From positions 1 through 21,546 of the IMG/VR virus record IMGVR_UViG_3300032271_000686: DNA of 21,546 nt. One strand, given 5' to 3'. The notes under the pieces were generated by a model. That model saw nothing but the letters and a program-made list of their open reading frames with translations, searched no databases and was not told the DNA's origin. Origin of the DNA: a virus. Of this stretch, positions 7,266 through 15,516 are shown piece after piece; position 1 is the first letter of the stretch, and each line of letters opens with the position of its first letter. Position numbers and translations under genes: made by a program.

Positions 7266-7768
7266 TGGCGTACACAATCATTCCTGACGTGCGGGCCGCA
7301 CTTCAAGACACAATTCTTCCGGCCGCCTTGGCTAACCTTCCGGCCACAATCACCGTTGCCGGCAACACGGTTGCGTTGCGTAAACCGGAAATTCATTACG
7401 GAACGCCAGCCACCGGGCAGCCGCCGAACTCGCTAGTTGTCATCGGCCCCAGTGCTGGCGATGACCAACAGTTTGCAAACTTGCCCGACAACCAAACGCG
7501 CAGCCGTGAAGAACGTTTCTCGATCACCATGATGATTTGGTATCTGATTGGTGACACTTCGCCAGCCGCGCAACGAGTTGCGACCGAATCCTCATTTCAG
7601 ATTTACCGCACCATCCAAGGCTACTTGCGCACGGGCAACCCGTGGCAAGGAATCCTTTCCGCGCCTTACACGGTCAATCTCGAGCGCGTCAGCGATCGAG
7701 ATTTCAACGTGGCCGAAGGCCGCGGCTCAATGCTCGACTGCAACCTCTCAATTTTCACCAAGGTCTAA
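7265..7768 (+). CDS. Probable tail terminator protein
   Basis: A 167-residue protein with the pattern of siphovirus tail terminator or tail completion proteins. It has an N-terminal helix (DVRAALQDTILPAALANLP), a Y-G-x-P segment followed by NSLVVIGPSAGDDQQ, then REERFSITMMIWYLIGD, a helix ATESSFQIYRTIQGYLR and a final strand pair ending LDCNLSIFTKV. This order resembles actinobacterial phage proteins that cap the tail tube and stop its growth. Its position between connector and major tail protein fits. A head closure role cannot be excluded from sequence alone. It starts within the stop codon of the connector gene (TGATG). Confidence 0.6.
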   Translation: MAYTIIPDVRAALQDTILPAALANLPATITVAGNTVALRKPEIHYGTPATGQPPNSLVVIGPSAGDDQQFANLPDNQTRSREERFSITMMIWYLIGDTSPAAQRVATESSFQIYRTIQGYLRTGNPWQGILSAPYTVNLERVSDRDFNVAEGRGSMLDCNLSIFTKV

Positions 7769-7791
7769 GACCCCCGAAAGGAAAAGCCATC

Positions 7792-8028
7792 ATGGCCCGC
7801 ATTGTCTACGTCGGCCCCGACGAGCAAGTTGAAACCGAACCTACTGGCCTAGTTGTCAAGGGCGATGTCGTCGAAGTTGACGACGACCAGGCTGGCGGCC
7901 TCGTTGGCTACGGCGATGGCCTTTGGCAATACGCACCCGAAAGCGGCAAGAAGCCCGCTCCGGTTGATCCCGCGCCAGTTGATCCAGCACCCGCCGACCC
8001 AATTGACCCAGCCGCTCCGGCTGCCTGA
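7792..8028 (+). CDS. Small acidic protein with Pro/Ala/Asp repeat tail
   Basis: A 78-residue acidic protein. The first 50 residues (MARIVYVGPDEQVETEP, then VVKGDVVEVDDDQAGGLV) resemble a small beta-rich protein that often sits before the major tail protein in actinobacterial phages, with the signature 'V..GxxVEVDDxxA'. Residues 54 to the end are a tandem low-complexity tail built on PVDPAP (PAPVDPAPVDPAPADP). ATG 7792 is fixed by GAAAGGAA at 7776-7783; an earlier in-frame start at 7642 lies inside the previous gene. Function unknown, possibly a head or neck accessory. Its stop codon overlaps the ribosome site of the major tail protein. Confidence 0.65.
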   Translation: MARIVYVGPDEQVETEPTGLVVKGDVVEVDDDQAGGLVGYGDGLWQYAPESGKKPAPVDPAPVDPAPADPIDPAAPAA

Positions 8029-8043
8029 AAGGAACGAACTTAA

Positions 8044-9345
8044 ATGGCTAATCTCGGAACTGGCTTAGACGCCTCCGTTGGTTTTGGAGTCGAGTCGTCC
8101 TGGAACACTCCAGCAACAATTAGTCGCTTCTTGCCCTTCGATAGCGACACGGTTTCGCGCAAAAAGACAACCGTGCAAGGCATGGGTTTGCGCTCAGGCA
8201 TCTTGTCACCATTCGCCGCCAACCGTCGTATCGCAACTCGCGAAGCAACGGGAAACATCACGATGGACGTTCAAAATCAAGGCATGGGTTTGCTGTTCAA
8301 CCACATGCTTGGCACTAACTCAATCAGCAATTCGGGCAGCGTTTACACTCAGGTTTTCACACTTGGATCACGTCGAGGCTTGTCTTTGACGGCGCAGATT
8401 GGTCGCCCTTCCGCAGATGGAACGGTTAACCCGTTCACCTACACCGGCGGCAAGATTGTCGATTACGAATTGTCATTGGCCACCAATCAGTTGTTCAAGT
8501 TGAACTTGGGCATGGATTTTGCCGACGAAATCACTTTGGCTAACACGCCTACGATTTCGGGTATCACCCAAACCGGCACCGCCGGAAGTACCACGTACTA
8601 CTACCGCGTGTCGGCGAACTTGGCCTCGGGCGAAACCTCGGCCGGTGCCGAATTCAAAACAGCGTTGAGCAACGCCACGTTGTCGTCAACCAATTACAAC
8701 GTAGTCACTTGGGCAGCTGTAACTGGCGCAACGTCGTACAACGTGTATCGATCAAGCACGGCCGGCGCTGAACTTAAAATTGCCAGCAACGTTTCCACCA
8801 CGAATTACAACGACCAGAGCAACACCGCCGGTGTTGGCTCACCTTTCGGCCCATTGCTCACCACGCCCACGTACACTGCCGTTTTATCGGCTGCTCCGTT
8901 CGCCTTTACTGGCGCAAACACCTTGACCCTCGGCGGTTCGGCCGTGGCTGCTGTCAAGAAGTTTTCAGTCAAGCCAACCAATCCAAGTAAGACCGATCGG
9001 TTCTACTTGGGATCGTCGGGCGTCAAGGCGGAACAAGTCGACAACGCTTACCGCACCGTAACTGGCACCCTCGAATGCGAGTTCACTAGCTTGTCGGCGT
9101 TGTATGCCGCTTACGCGGCAGACACTGGCCTTGCATTCCAGTTCAAGGTAATTGGCGATTACATTGCCAGCACCAGCACGCCCTATTCGGTGCAGATTGA
9201 CATGCCGAAGATTTTCTTGGACGGCGACACTCCGAACGTTACCGGCCCTGACATTCTCACCCAAACCGTTCCGTTTGTTGCCCTTTACGATGGCACCAAC
9301 TCGGCCCTAACTATCACCAACGTTACTTCGGATACGGCTCTGTAG
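8044..9345 (+). CDS. Major tail tube protein with inserted FN3-like domain
   Basis: A 433-residue tail tube protein. The N-terminal part (GLDASVGFGVESSWNTPATI, then SRKKTTVQGMGLRSG, ATGNITMDVQNQGMGLLFNH) is typical of siphovirus tube proteins of the 'VGxGxE.TWGTP' class. The C-terminal part (residues 270 to 433) continues with a phrase SVKPTNPSKTDRFYLGSSGV, a VTGTLECEFTSL strand and IDMPKIFLDGDTPNVTGPD, also usual for the family. Between them, residues 168-270 are an FN3-like beta sandwich that is likely displayed outside the tube. A relative of the same domain is found in the tail tip protein. GAAAGGAA at 8027-8034 gives the ribosome site. High expression is expected for the tube subunit. 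Confidence 0.88.
   Translation: MANLGTGLDASVGFGVESSWNTPATISRFLPFDSDTVSRKKTTVQGMGLRSGILSPFAANRRIATREATGNITMDVQNQGMGLLFNHMLGTNSISNSGSVYTQVFTLGSRRGLSLTAQIGRPSADGTVNPFTYTGGKIVDYELSLATNQLFKLNLGMDFADEITLANTPTISGITQTGTAGSTTYYYRVSANLASGETSAGAEFKTALSNATLSSTNYNVVTWAAVTGATSYNVYRSSTAGAELKIASNVSTTNYNDQSNTAGVGSPFGPLLTTPTYTAVLSAAPFAFTGANTLTLGGSAVAAVKKFSVKPTNPSKTDRFYLGSSGVKAEQVDNAYRTVTGTLECEFTSLSALYAAYAADTGLAFQFKVIGDYIASTSTPYSVQIDMPKIFLDGDTPNVTGPDILTQTVPFVALYDGTNSALTITNVTSDTAL
8545..8853 (+). repeat. FN3-like domain cassette, copy 1 (in major tail protein)
   Basis: Encodes residues 168-270 of the major tail protein. Key shared stretches are TTYYYRVSANL, GET-AG, YNVVTW-AVTGA-SYNVYR, GAELKIASN, YNDQS and SP-GPL. 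The same order of motifs is found at 17443-17745 in the tail tip gene. By eye more than half of the residues match while the nucleotides have drifted, so the copies are old or were acquired separately from related sources. Confidence 0.8.
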
Positions 9346-9347
9346 TC

Positions 9348-10007
9348 ATGCCCGCCAATTATGGCGAAGCAATCAAAATCGTTGGCTTGAAGGAATTAGA
9401 GGCAAAAGCTAAAGCCGCAGGAAAGAAGCTTGACCCAGAACTGAGGGCGGGTAATTACGCCGCCGCCCTCGAGGTCAAAACCAAGGCACAGCAGATTGCT
9501 TCAGGAGTTGACAAGCACGCGGCGACGGCCGCCGATGCAATCTATGTTTCAGCATCGGCGGCTTCAGCAAAATTGGTTTTGCAGCGCACGCCCGCAGTTC
9601 CGTTTGCACTGGGCGCGGAGTGGGGAGCAAAACACAATTTGCCGCGCACAGTCTTTAGCAAAGTAACCAAGATTCACGGCCCTTCAACGCAATACACGCG
9701 CAGGCAAAAAGATGGCAGTTACAAAACTTTTACCCGAAAGGGCAAAGCGGTTGCTGTCATCAAAGAAGGCGGCCGCACAATCAAAGGGTGGAACCAGTTT
9801 AAAGACTGGCGCGGAAATGCCACTTCGGCGGCCGTTGGCGACGAACTGGGCGCGTTGGGGTCAAGTCATGGCAGAACAGTTGACGATCTGCCCGCCGGTT
9901 ACTTCATGTGGCCCGCATTTAGGGAAATGATTCCGATCATTCGTGACCAAGAGCAAGCGCGCGTTCAAGAGTTACTTGAAAAAGAATTTGCGCGCCTTAA
10001 CGGCTAG
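9348..10007 (+). CDS. HK97 gp10-like neck or minor tail protein
   Basis: A 219-residue protein of the HK97 gp10-like type. The N-terminus has the family pattern GLKELEAKAKAAGKKLDPEL, followed by a helix AALEVKTKAQQIASG. A strand LVLQRTPAVPFALGAEWGAK corresponds to the usual 'PYAxxxEFG' segment, and GYFMWPAFREMIPIIRDQEQ near the end corresponds to the 'GYFLxPAL' helix. Such proteins join the head to the tail. Here the gene lies after the major tail protein, two bases from its stop, and before the tape measure gene, where tail assembly chaperone genes usually stand. A basic insert (residues about 115-145, TRRQKDGSYKTFTRKGKA) is rich in Lys and Arg. Confidence 0.65.
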   Translation: MPANYGEAIKIVGLKELEAKAKAAGKKLDPELRAGNYAAALEVKTKAQQIASGVDKHAATAADAIYVSASAASAKLVLQRTPAVPFALGAEWGAKHNLPRTVFSKVTKIHGPSTQYTRRQKDGSYKTFTRKGKAVAVIKEGGRTIKGWNQFKDWRGNATSAAVGDELGALGSSHGRTVDDLPAGYFMWPAFREMIPIIRDQEQARVQELLEKEFARLNG

Positions 10008-10018
10008 GGGAAGGCGAC

Positions 10019-12514
10019 ATGGCTACAGCCAAAGTTGAAATCATCGTTGTCGCCGATGCAGCCCAGGCCGAGGCGGTTCTTGGTCGACTAGGCACGACGG
10101 TGGGAACCACCGGCAAGGTCGCTGAGACTGAAGCCGTAAAGATGGAATCTTTCACTGAGAAACTGGTTGCCGCTGGCCCCGCTGGACAGACCGCCGCAAC
10201 GGGCGTTGAAGAAATCGCGGGCGCACTTACCAGCAAACTCGGTATTGCTTCGGGTGCAGCTTCGGGGCAAATCAATGCGTTAAACAAAATGCTTGGCGGC
10301 TTGTCTGGTGGCGCTTTAGGTGCCGCCGCTGGCGTGGCTGCATTTGCCGTTGCCGCAGGAATAGTTCTTGAAGTAATCAACAAAGCCGTTGAAGGTTTCA
10401 TTCACTACGCCGATGGCGTTCGTCGCATGGAAATTGCTACCGGACTAGGCGCGCGTGAAGCGGGTTTACTGGTAAATGAGTTTAAGCTTCTGGGCATTGG
10501 TGCTGATGAAGCCGCCGGACTTATGTTCAAATTCGACAAAAATTTGGGCACTGGAAAATTAGCAAAGTACGGAATTGAAATTCGGGACGCTTCCGGCTCC
10601 AATAAAGAATTCAATGTTGTGCTTGATGAACTTCTCAATCGGCTGGGTTCTTCAAGTTCGGCTGCTGAGCGAGCGGCTATTGCAACGGCTGCATTTGGTA
10701 AAGGGGCAATGACCTTAACGCCACTGCTGGCCATGAATTCTCAAGAATATGCAAAATTAAAGGAAGAAGCCGCTAACGGTTTCTTGCCAACCGAAAAAGA
10801 CATTGTTGCTGCGCATGAACTTGAAGTTTCAATGCGAGCACTTGGTATGCAAGTTGACAAGATCAAACTGCAATTCGGCGAACAATTGTTGCCCGTCGTT
10901 CAAGGTGCTCTTACCACGATTTCGACGGCAATTGATCACGTTTCGTTTGACAACATGCTTATCGGCATCACTAAGTTCTTGGATGTCGCAACGGCAGGCG
11001 TTCCAGTTTTTGAAACCATCGCCCGAGTACTTGGTTTCATTGGTCAAAACAATGCGGCAGCGGCAACACAAGCCGGCGAAAATGCTGCCGCGACAGAAGA
11101 TTTAGCGAAGGCATCTCAACAAGCCACGGACGCAATCACCGCCAACATTGATGCAGCCCAAGCACAGCTTGATCTTGAAAAGATGCAAGTTGACTGGGCC
11201 AAGAAGGTTGCCGACGCTGAAGCCAAAAAGGCAAAAGATATTGCCGATGCCAAGGCCGCGCAGACTAAAGCCAATACCGATTTAGTCAAAGCGGAGCAAG
11301 ATGGCGCAACGGCAATTGCCAAAGCAAATGCCGACGTTGCCGACAAAATCATTAGCGGTCAAGAAAAGATTGCGGCGGCTCGCAAGCATCAAGCCGATAC
11401 TGCCCAATCAGATTCTGAAGCCGTCATTTCTGCTTCTGAAGCGGTCACCTCGGCAACGCAACGCCAGGCCGACAATGCTCAGCGCGACTCTGACGCTATC
11501 GTTTCGGCGCAAAACCGAATTCTTGACATTCAGCAAAGAATTCGTCAAGACAAAGAACAAGACGTTCAATCGGCGCGTAGCGTTGCTGACGCTGAAAAGA
11601 ATTTGCAACGTGTTCGAGAAGATATTGGCGCTGGACGAATTGGCGGCGATGCGGCCAGCCGCGCCTTTCAAGACGCGCAGGAAAGACTGCAACGCGCGCA
11701 ACAGGATTCGCAAACGTCAGCGCAAAATCGTGCCGACCGAATGGCTCAAGATGAACGCGAACTTGCGCAAGCCGAAAAAACGTTGGCAGAAGCGCGGCAC
11801 GCTCGGGATCAGGATCGAGTAAATGATGCGCACGCAGTTGACGACGCTAGGCGCAAATTAGCGGAAGCAGAGAAGAAACGGGCCGAAGACACGGTTTCTG
11901 AAGCCGCCGCCGTTGCTAAAGCAGAAAAGGAATCAGCGGCAGCAATTACGGCAGCTCGGGCTGCTGTAACGGCGGCTGAGCAAAATGCTGCGGCCAAAAT
12001 CGCGGCGGCTCGCTCCTCCGTGACGACGGCAACTAAAAATTTGCATGATGCCGAACATGAGGCCGGCATTAGCGCGTTTGATTTGCGTCAACATGAACTT
12101 GATTTGGAAAAGGCGCATTTGCGCGTTGAAACGTCTACCAATAAAGCGTCTGAAGCTTTTGGAACCTTTCAATCAAACATGGGTGAGGCGCACAAAAAAG
12201 CCGTTTTATTGGGCGGCGTATTAGACAGTATGAACGCTACAACCATGCCGCAATTCATGCGTCGATTGAGTGAAGCGGGCTTATTGCCCGATCAAATTAT
12301 TGGCGTTAATTCGCATTTGCCGATCAATCCCGACAGTGACCAAAGCATGAATTTGGCAGCTCATCAAAACGTGCATGTTCATATCAACGCGGGCGGCCTG
12401 GTTATGGACCCCGCTTCAGCCGACCATGTTGGCCGAACTGTCGCCAACGGTGTCATCCAAGAAATTCAACGCAGAACAAACAACGGCGAAACAATTCCAC
12501 GCCGACGACCATAA
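10019..12514 (+). CDS. Tail tape measure protein
   Basis: An 831-residue tape measure protein, which sets tail length and is ejected ahead of DNA at infection. Residues 65-125 hold a Gly/Ala-rich hydrophobic region (LGGLSGGALGAAAGVAAFAV) that could span a membrane. Residues about 130-290 resemble the family's N-terminal phrase (YADGVRRMEIATGLGAREAG, TAAFGKGAMTLTPLL). Residues about 355-715 are an Ala/Lys/Glu/Gln-rich coiled coil with a degenerate repeat: ADTAQSDSEAVISA and ADNAQRDSDAIVSA, at about 11392-11431 and 11469-11508. At the usual 0.15 nm per residue the tail would be close to 125 nm. No peptidase or lysozyme domain is visible. The start ATG 10019 follows AGGGGAAGG at 10007-10015. Confidence 0.85.
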   Translation: MATAKVEIIVVADAAQAEAVLGRLGTTVGTTGKVAETEAVKMESFTEKLVAAGPAGQTAATGVEEIAGALTSKLGIASGAASGQINALNKMLGGLSGGALGAAAGVAAFAVAAGIVLEVINKAVEGFIHYADGVRRMEIATGLGAREAGLLVNEFKLLGIGADEAAGLMFKFDKNLGTGKLAKYGIEIRDASGSNKEFNVVLDELLNRLGSSSSAAERAAIATAAFGKGAMTLTPLLAMNSQEYAKLKEEAANGFLPTEKDIVAAHELEVSMRALGMQVDKIKLQFGEQLLPVVQGALTTISTAIDHVSFDNMLIGITKFLDVATAGVPVFETIARVLGFIGQNNAAAATQAGENAAATEDLAKASQQATDAITANIDAAQAQLDLEKMQVDWAKKVADAEAKKAKDIADAKAAQTKANTDLVKAEQDGATAIAKANADVADKIISGQEKIAAARKHQADTAQSDSEAVISASEAVTSATQRQADNAQRDSDAIVSAQNRILDIQQRIRQDKEQDVQSARSVADAEKNLQRVREDIGAGRIGGDAASRAFQDAQERLQRAQQDSQTSAQNRADRMAQDERELAQAEKTLAEARHARDQDRVNDAHAVDDARRKLAEAEKKRAEDTVSEAAAVAKAEKESAAAITAARAAVTAAEQNAAAKIAAARSSVTTATKNLHDAEHEAGISAFDLRQHELDLEKAHLRVETSTNKASEAFGTFQSNMGEAHKKAVLLGGVLDSMNATTMPQFMRRLSEAGLLPDQIIGVNSHLPINPDSDQSMNLAAHQNVHVHINAGGLVMDPASADHVGRTVANGVIQEIQRRTNNGETIPRRRP

Positions 12515-12522
12515 GGGGCACA

Positions 12523-12606
12523 GTGAGTAATCCCGAAATCATTCTCAAATTTGAAGCAACCGCAGAAGCGGAAGTTATCCGCGCTACCGATAAGGAAGAA
12601 AACTAA
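12523..12606 (+). CDS. Possible 27-residue protein after the tape measure gene
   Basis: A GTG-started ORF encoding 27 acidic residues (MSNPEIILKFEATAEAEVIR and seven more). AAGGGG at 12513-12518 stands four bases before the start, and its stop overlaps the next gene's ATG (TAATG). The tight fit between two real genes supports translation, at least as a coupling peptide. No function is recognised. Confidence 0.45.
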   Translation: MSNPEIILKFEATAEAEVIRATDKEEN

Positions 12607-13004
12607 TGGCTGTTGGCGTATCAACCACCCTTGCTAATTCGTGGCTCAACGTCATTCGCGGCGGTGCGGCGGGCACGACCTACACAGCACCTTCGGCAAT
12701 ATATCTGCAATTGCATACTGCAAATCCAGGCTCGAGTGGTTCTACAAGTGTTTCATCGGTTACAACTCGTCAGGCTGCAACGTTCGGTGCGGCAAGCAGT
12801 GGCGCTTTGACTCTTTCCAATACCCCATCATTTACGAGCTGGGCCGGTACGAACGGCGAAGTTGTCACGCACATCTCGTTCTGGGATGCATCGTCGGCCG
12901 GAAACTTTCTCTGGTCAGCGGCTTTGCTTGCTAGCAAAACCCTCTCAACGGGTGACACCCTGAACATCACCACTTCTTCGCTAACCTTCACCACCGCGTC
13001 CTAA
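12606..13004 (+). CDS. Small phage tail-fibre-family protein
   Basis: A 132-residue beta-rich protein. Its layout matches a common family of small phage structural proteins: an N-terminal helix ANSWLNVIRGG, then TYTAPSAIYLQLHTANPGS (the 'tVyvgLhTadP' phrase), RQAATFGAASSGALTLSNTP, WGT-like turn WAGTNGEVVTHISFWDA, and LWSAALLASKTLSTGDTLNI leading to the last strand. Members are often annotated as tail fibre or hypothetical proteins and lie with minor tail genes. A role at the tail tip or on the virion surface is inferred from family and position. Confidence 0.65.
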   Translation: MAVGVSTTLANSWLNVIRGGAAGTTYTAPSAIYLQLHTANPGSSGSTSVSSVTTRQAATFGAASSGALTLSNTPSFTSWAGTNGEVVTHISFWDASSAGNFLWSAALLASKTLSTGDTLNITTSSLTFTTAS

Positions 13005-13006
13005 TC

Positions 13007-14135
<1,129 letters not shown>

Positions 14136-14136
<1 letters not shown>

Positions 14137-15515
14137 TGGCTACCTACACTTGTGCGTTAGTTGTCAGTAGTGGCGTCATGCTCACTAAATACACGGAAAA
14201 TTCTTCAAATGTCACGTATCTGACTCAGGCGGGCACCGCTGGCTCAGGTGCTGCAACTGTTAACGCTTTTCAAGTACCGTCATCCTCCCCAGTTGTCCAA
14301 ATGACTCATTTGCCCGACCGAGGAAACAAAAATTACGAATCGTGGAACGCTAGACAAGTCGGGCAAACTTTTGACACGTCGGCGATTCCAACTGGAGAGA
14401 CAGTTAGTGCCGTCACATATACCGCACTAATTCAAAACACCACCTTTGGTACTCCGTGGTCGTTGAAAGCGTATTCGGGTAGTTACAACACAACCGCGAA
14501 TTTGGCCGACTATCGTTCGCCCGCGCAATTGACCACATTGCTGTTCACTTTCAGCACGCCCAACTCAAACGGAACTCCGGCGGCGCAAACTGCCACCGGA
14601 ACAACTGCCGCAAACACTGCAATCAATAAAGGTGGTACAACCCAACTCATCGTGGTCGATGGAAACTACCCATCGGGCACGTTTCCTGCCATCGGGTCAA
14701 ATAGTCAAACCATCATTACTGCCACGGCTGTTCAGTCTTACCTAACGGTCACAACAGGATCAGGCGGCACCACTCAGACCGCTACCGTTACCGACGTCAC
14801 TAATTCGCCGATCGTCGCCGCAGACACGTCAGTAACTCGACCAGCGACAACCACGGGCATTACCACCTCGCCAACCGTCGCCGCTGCGGCTGCTGCGATT
14901 CAATCCGCTAACGCCTCAACGACGATCAGCTCAACGCCCGCCGCCTCGGCGACCGTGGTGCGGGCCGTTGACGCCGCAGTTACTACTAGCCCGACCTCGA
15001 CGGCCAGCGGAACGGCAACACAATCCGCTACAGCATCAGTTACGACATCGCCGACACCGACCGCCACAGCCACACAGAGCGCCTCAGCCAAGAGCGCCGA
15101 CGCTGCCCTAACAACTAGCCCAACCACGGCTGCAACTGGCGTGCGCATCGTTACGGCCAGTGCGACCAATGTGACCGTTTCGCCAACAACCTCGGCCGCA
15201 GCGGTTCGAGTAGTCCTAGCCGATTCGTCCACAACGACCACGCCAAGCACCAGCGGGCAAAGCGCCGCAACGCACAACGCCATCGCGGCCTATGCGGTAA
15301 CTCCGTTGACCGCCGCAGCCGTGACGGTTACGCGCACAGTTACAGCCACGGGCGTGACGGTTGCGACAGTAACGGCGGCTGTTGCCGCAATCGCCGATCG
15401 GCGCGGCTCAATGGCCGTAAGTAACGCATCAAATTCCAGCATGACTAATGCAAATAAATCGAGTGCCAACATGTCGGCTGCAAATGGGGCAACAGCAACA
15501 ATGACAGGGGCTTAA
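14136..15515 (+). CDS. Thr/Ala/Ser-rich repetitive tail fibre-like protein
   Basis: A 459-residue protein with three parts. Residues 1 to about 205 look like a beta jelly roll; the phrase VGQTFDTSAIPTGETVSAVT resembles DNRLRE-type carbohydrate or surface modules. Residues about 213-418 are a degenerate repeat of roughly 20 to 24 residues centred on T-T-S-P-T (GITTSPTVAAA, AVTTSPTSTA, SVTTSPTPTA, ALTTSPTTAA, NVTVSPTTSA), with almost no charged or aromatic residues. The last about 35 residues change to Asn/Ser/Met (SNASNSSMTNANKSSANMSA). It probably forms an extended, trimeric or stalk-like surface fibre. Repeats with many Thr and Ser could be sugar-bearing, and a glycosyltransferase is encoded upstream. 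The start is at a TAATG junction. Confidence 0.65.
14778..15390 (+). repeat. Degenerate TTSPT coding repeat
   Basis: About eight or nine imperfect units of roughly 60 to 72 bases, each with a T-T-S-P-T-like core followed by Ala/Thr/Val. Units differ at many third positions, so the array is not a recent expansion. The strong A/T/S/V bias makes long open frames appear on the complementary strand as well; those are not genes. Confidence 0.6.
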
Positions 15516-15516
15516 C

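Noticed and set aside
9960-10007. Poly-A stretch in CTT GAA AAA GAA near the end of the gp10-like gene as a frameshift site
   Set aside because: It does not fit the X XXY YYZ heptamer in the reading frame, and no ORF in the other frame follows before the tape measure start.
10019-12514. Several ORFs of 60-173 codons on both strands inside the tape measure gene
   Set aside because: They are shadows of the Ala/Lys/Gln-rich coiled-coil codons. The tape measure frame is continuous and has the family features.
14900-15283. Long complementary-strand ORF opposite the Thr/Ala-rich repeat
   Set aside because: It is a product of the GC-rich, low-complexity repeat. There is no ribosome site, and the protein is only Val/Ala-rich noise. 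All other genes run the opposite way.
14778-15390. Spaced repeats as a CRISPR array
   Set aside because: The units are imperfect, in frame and coding for a continuous protein. There are no conserved repeats separated by unique spacers.
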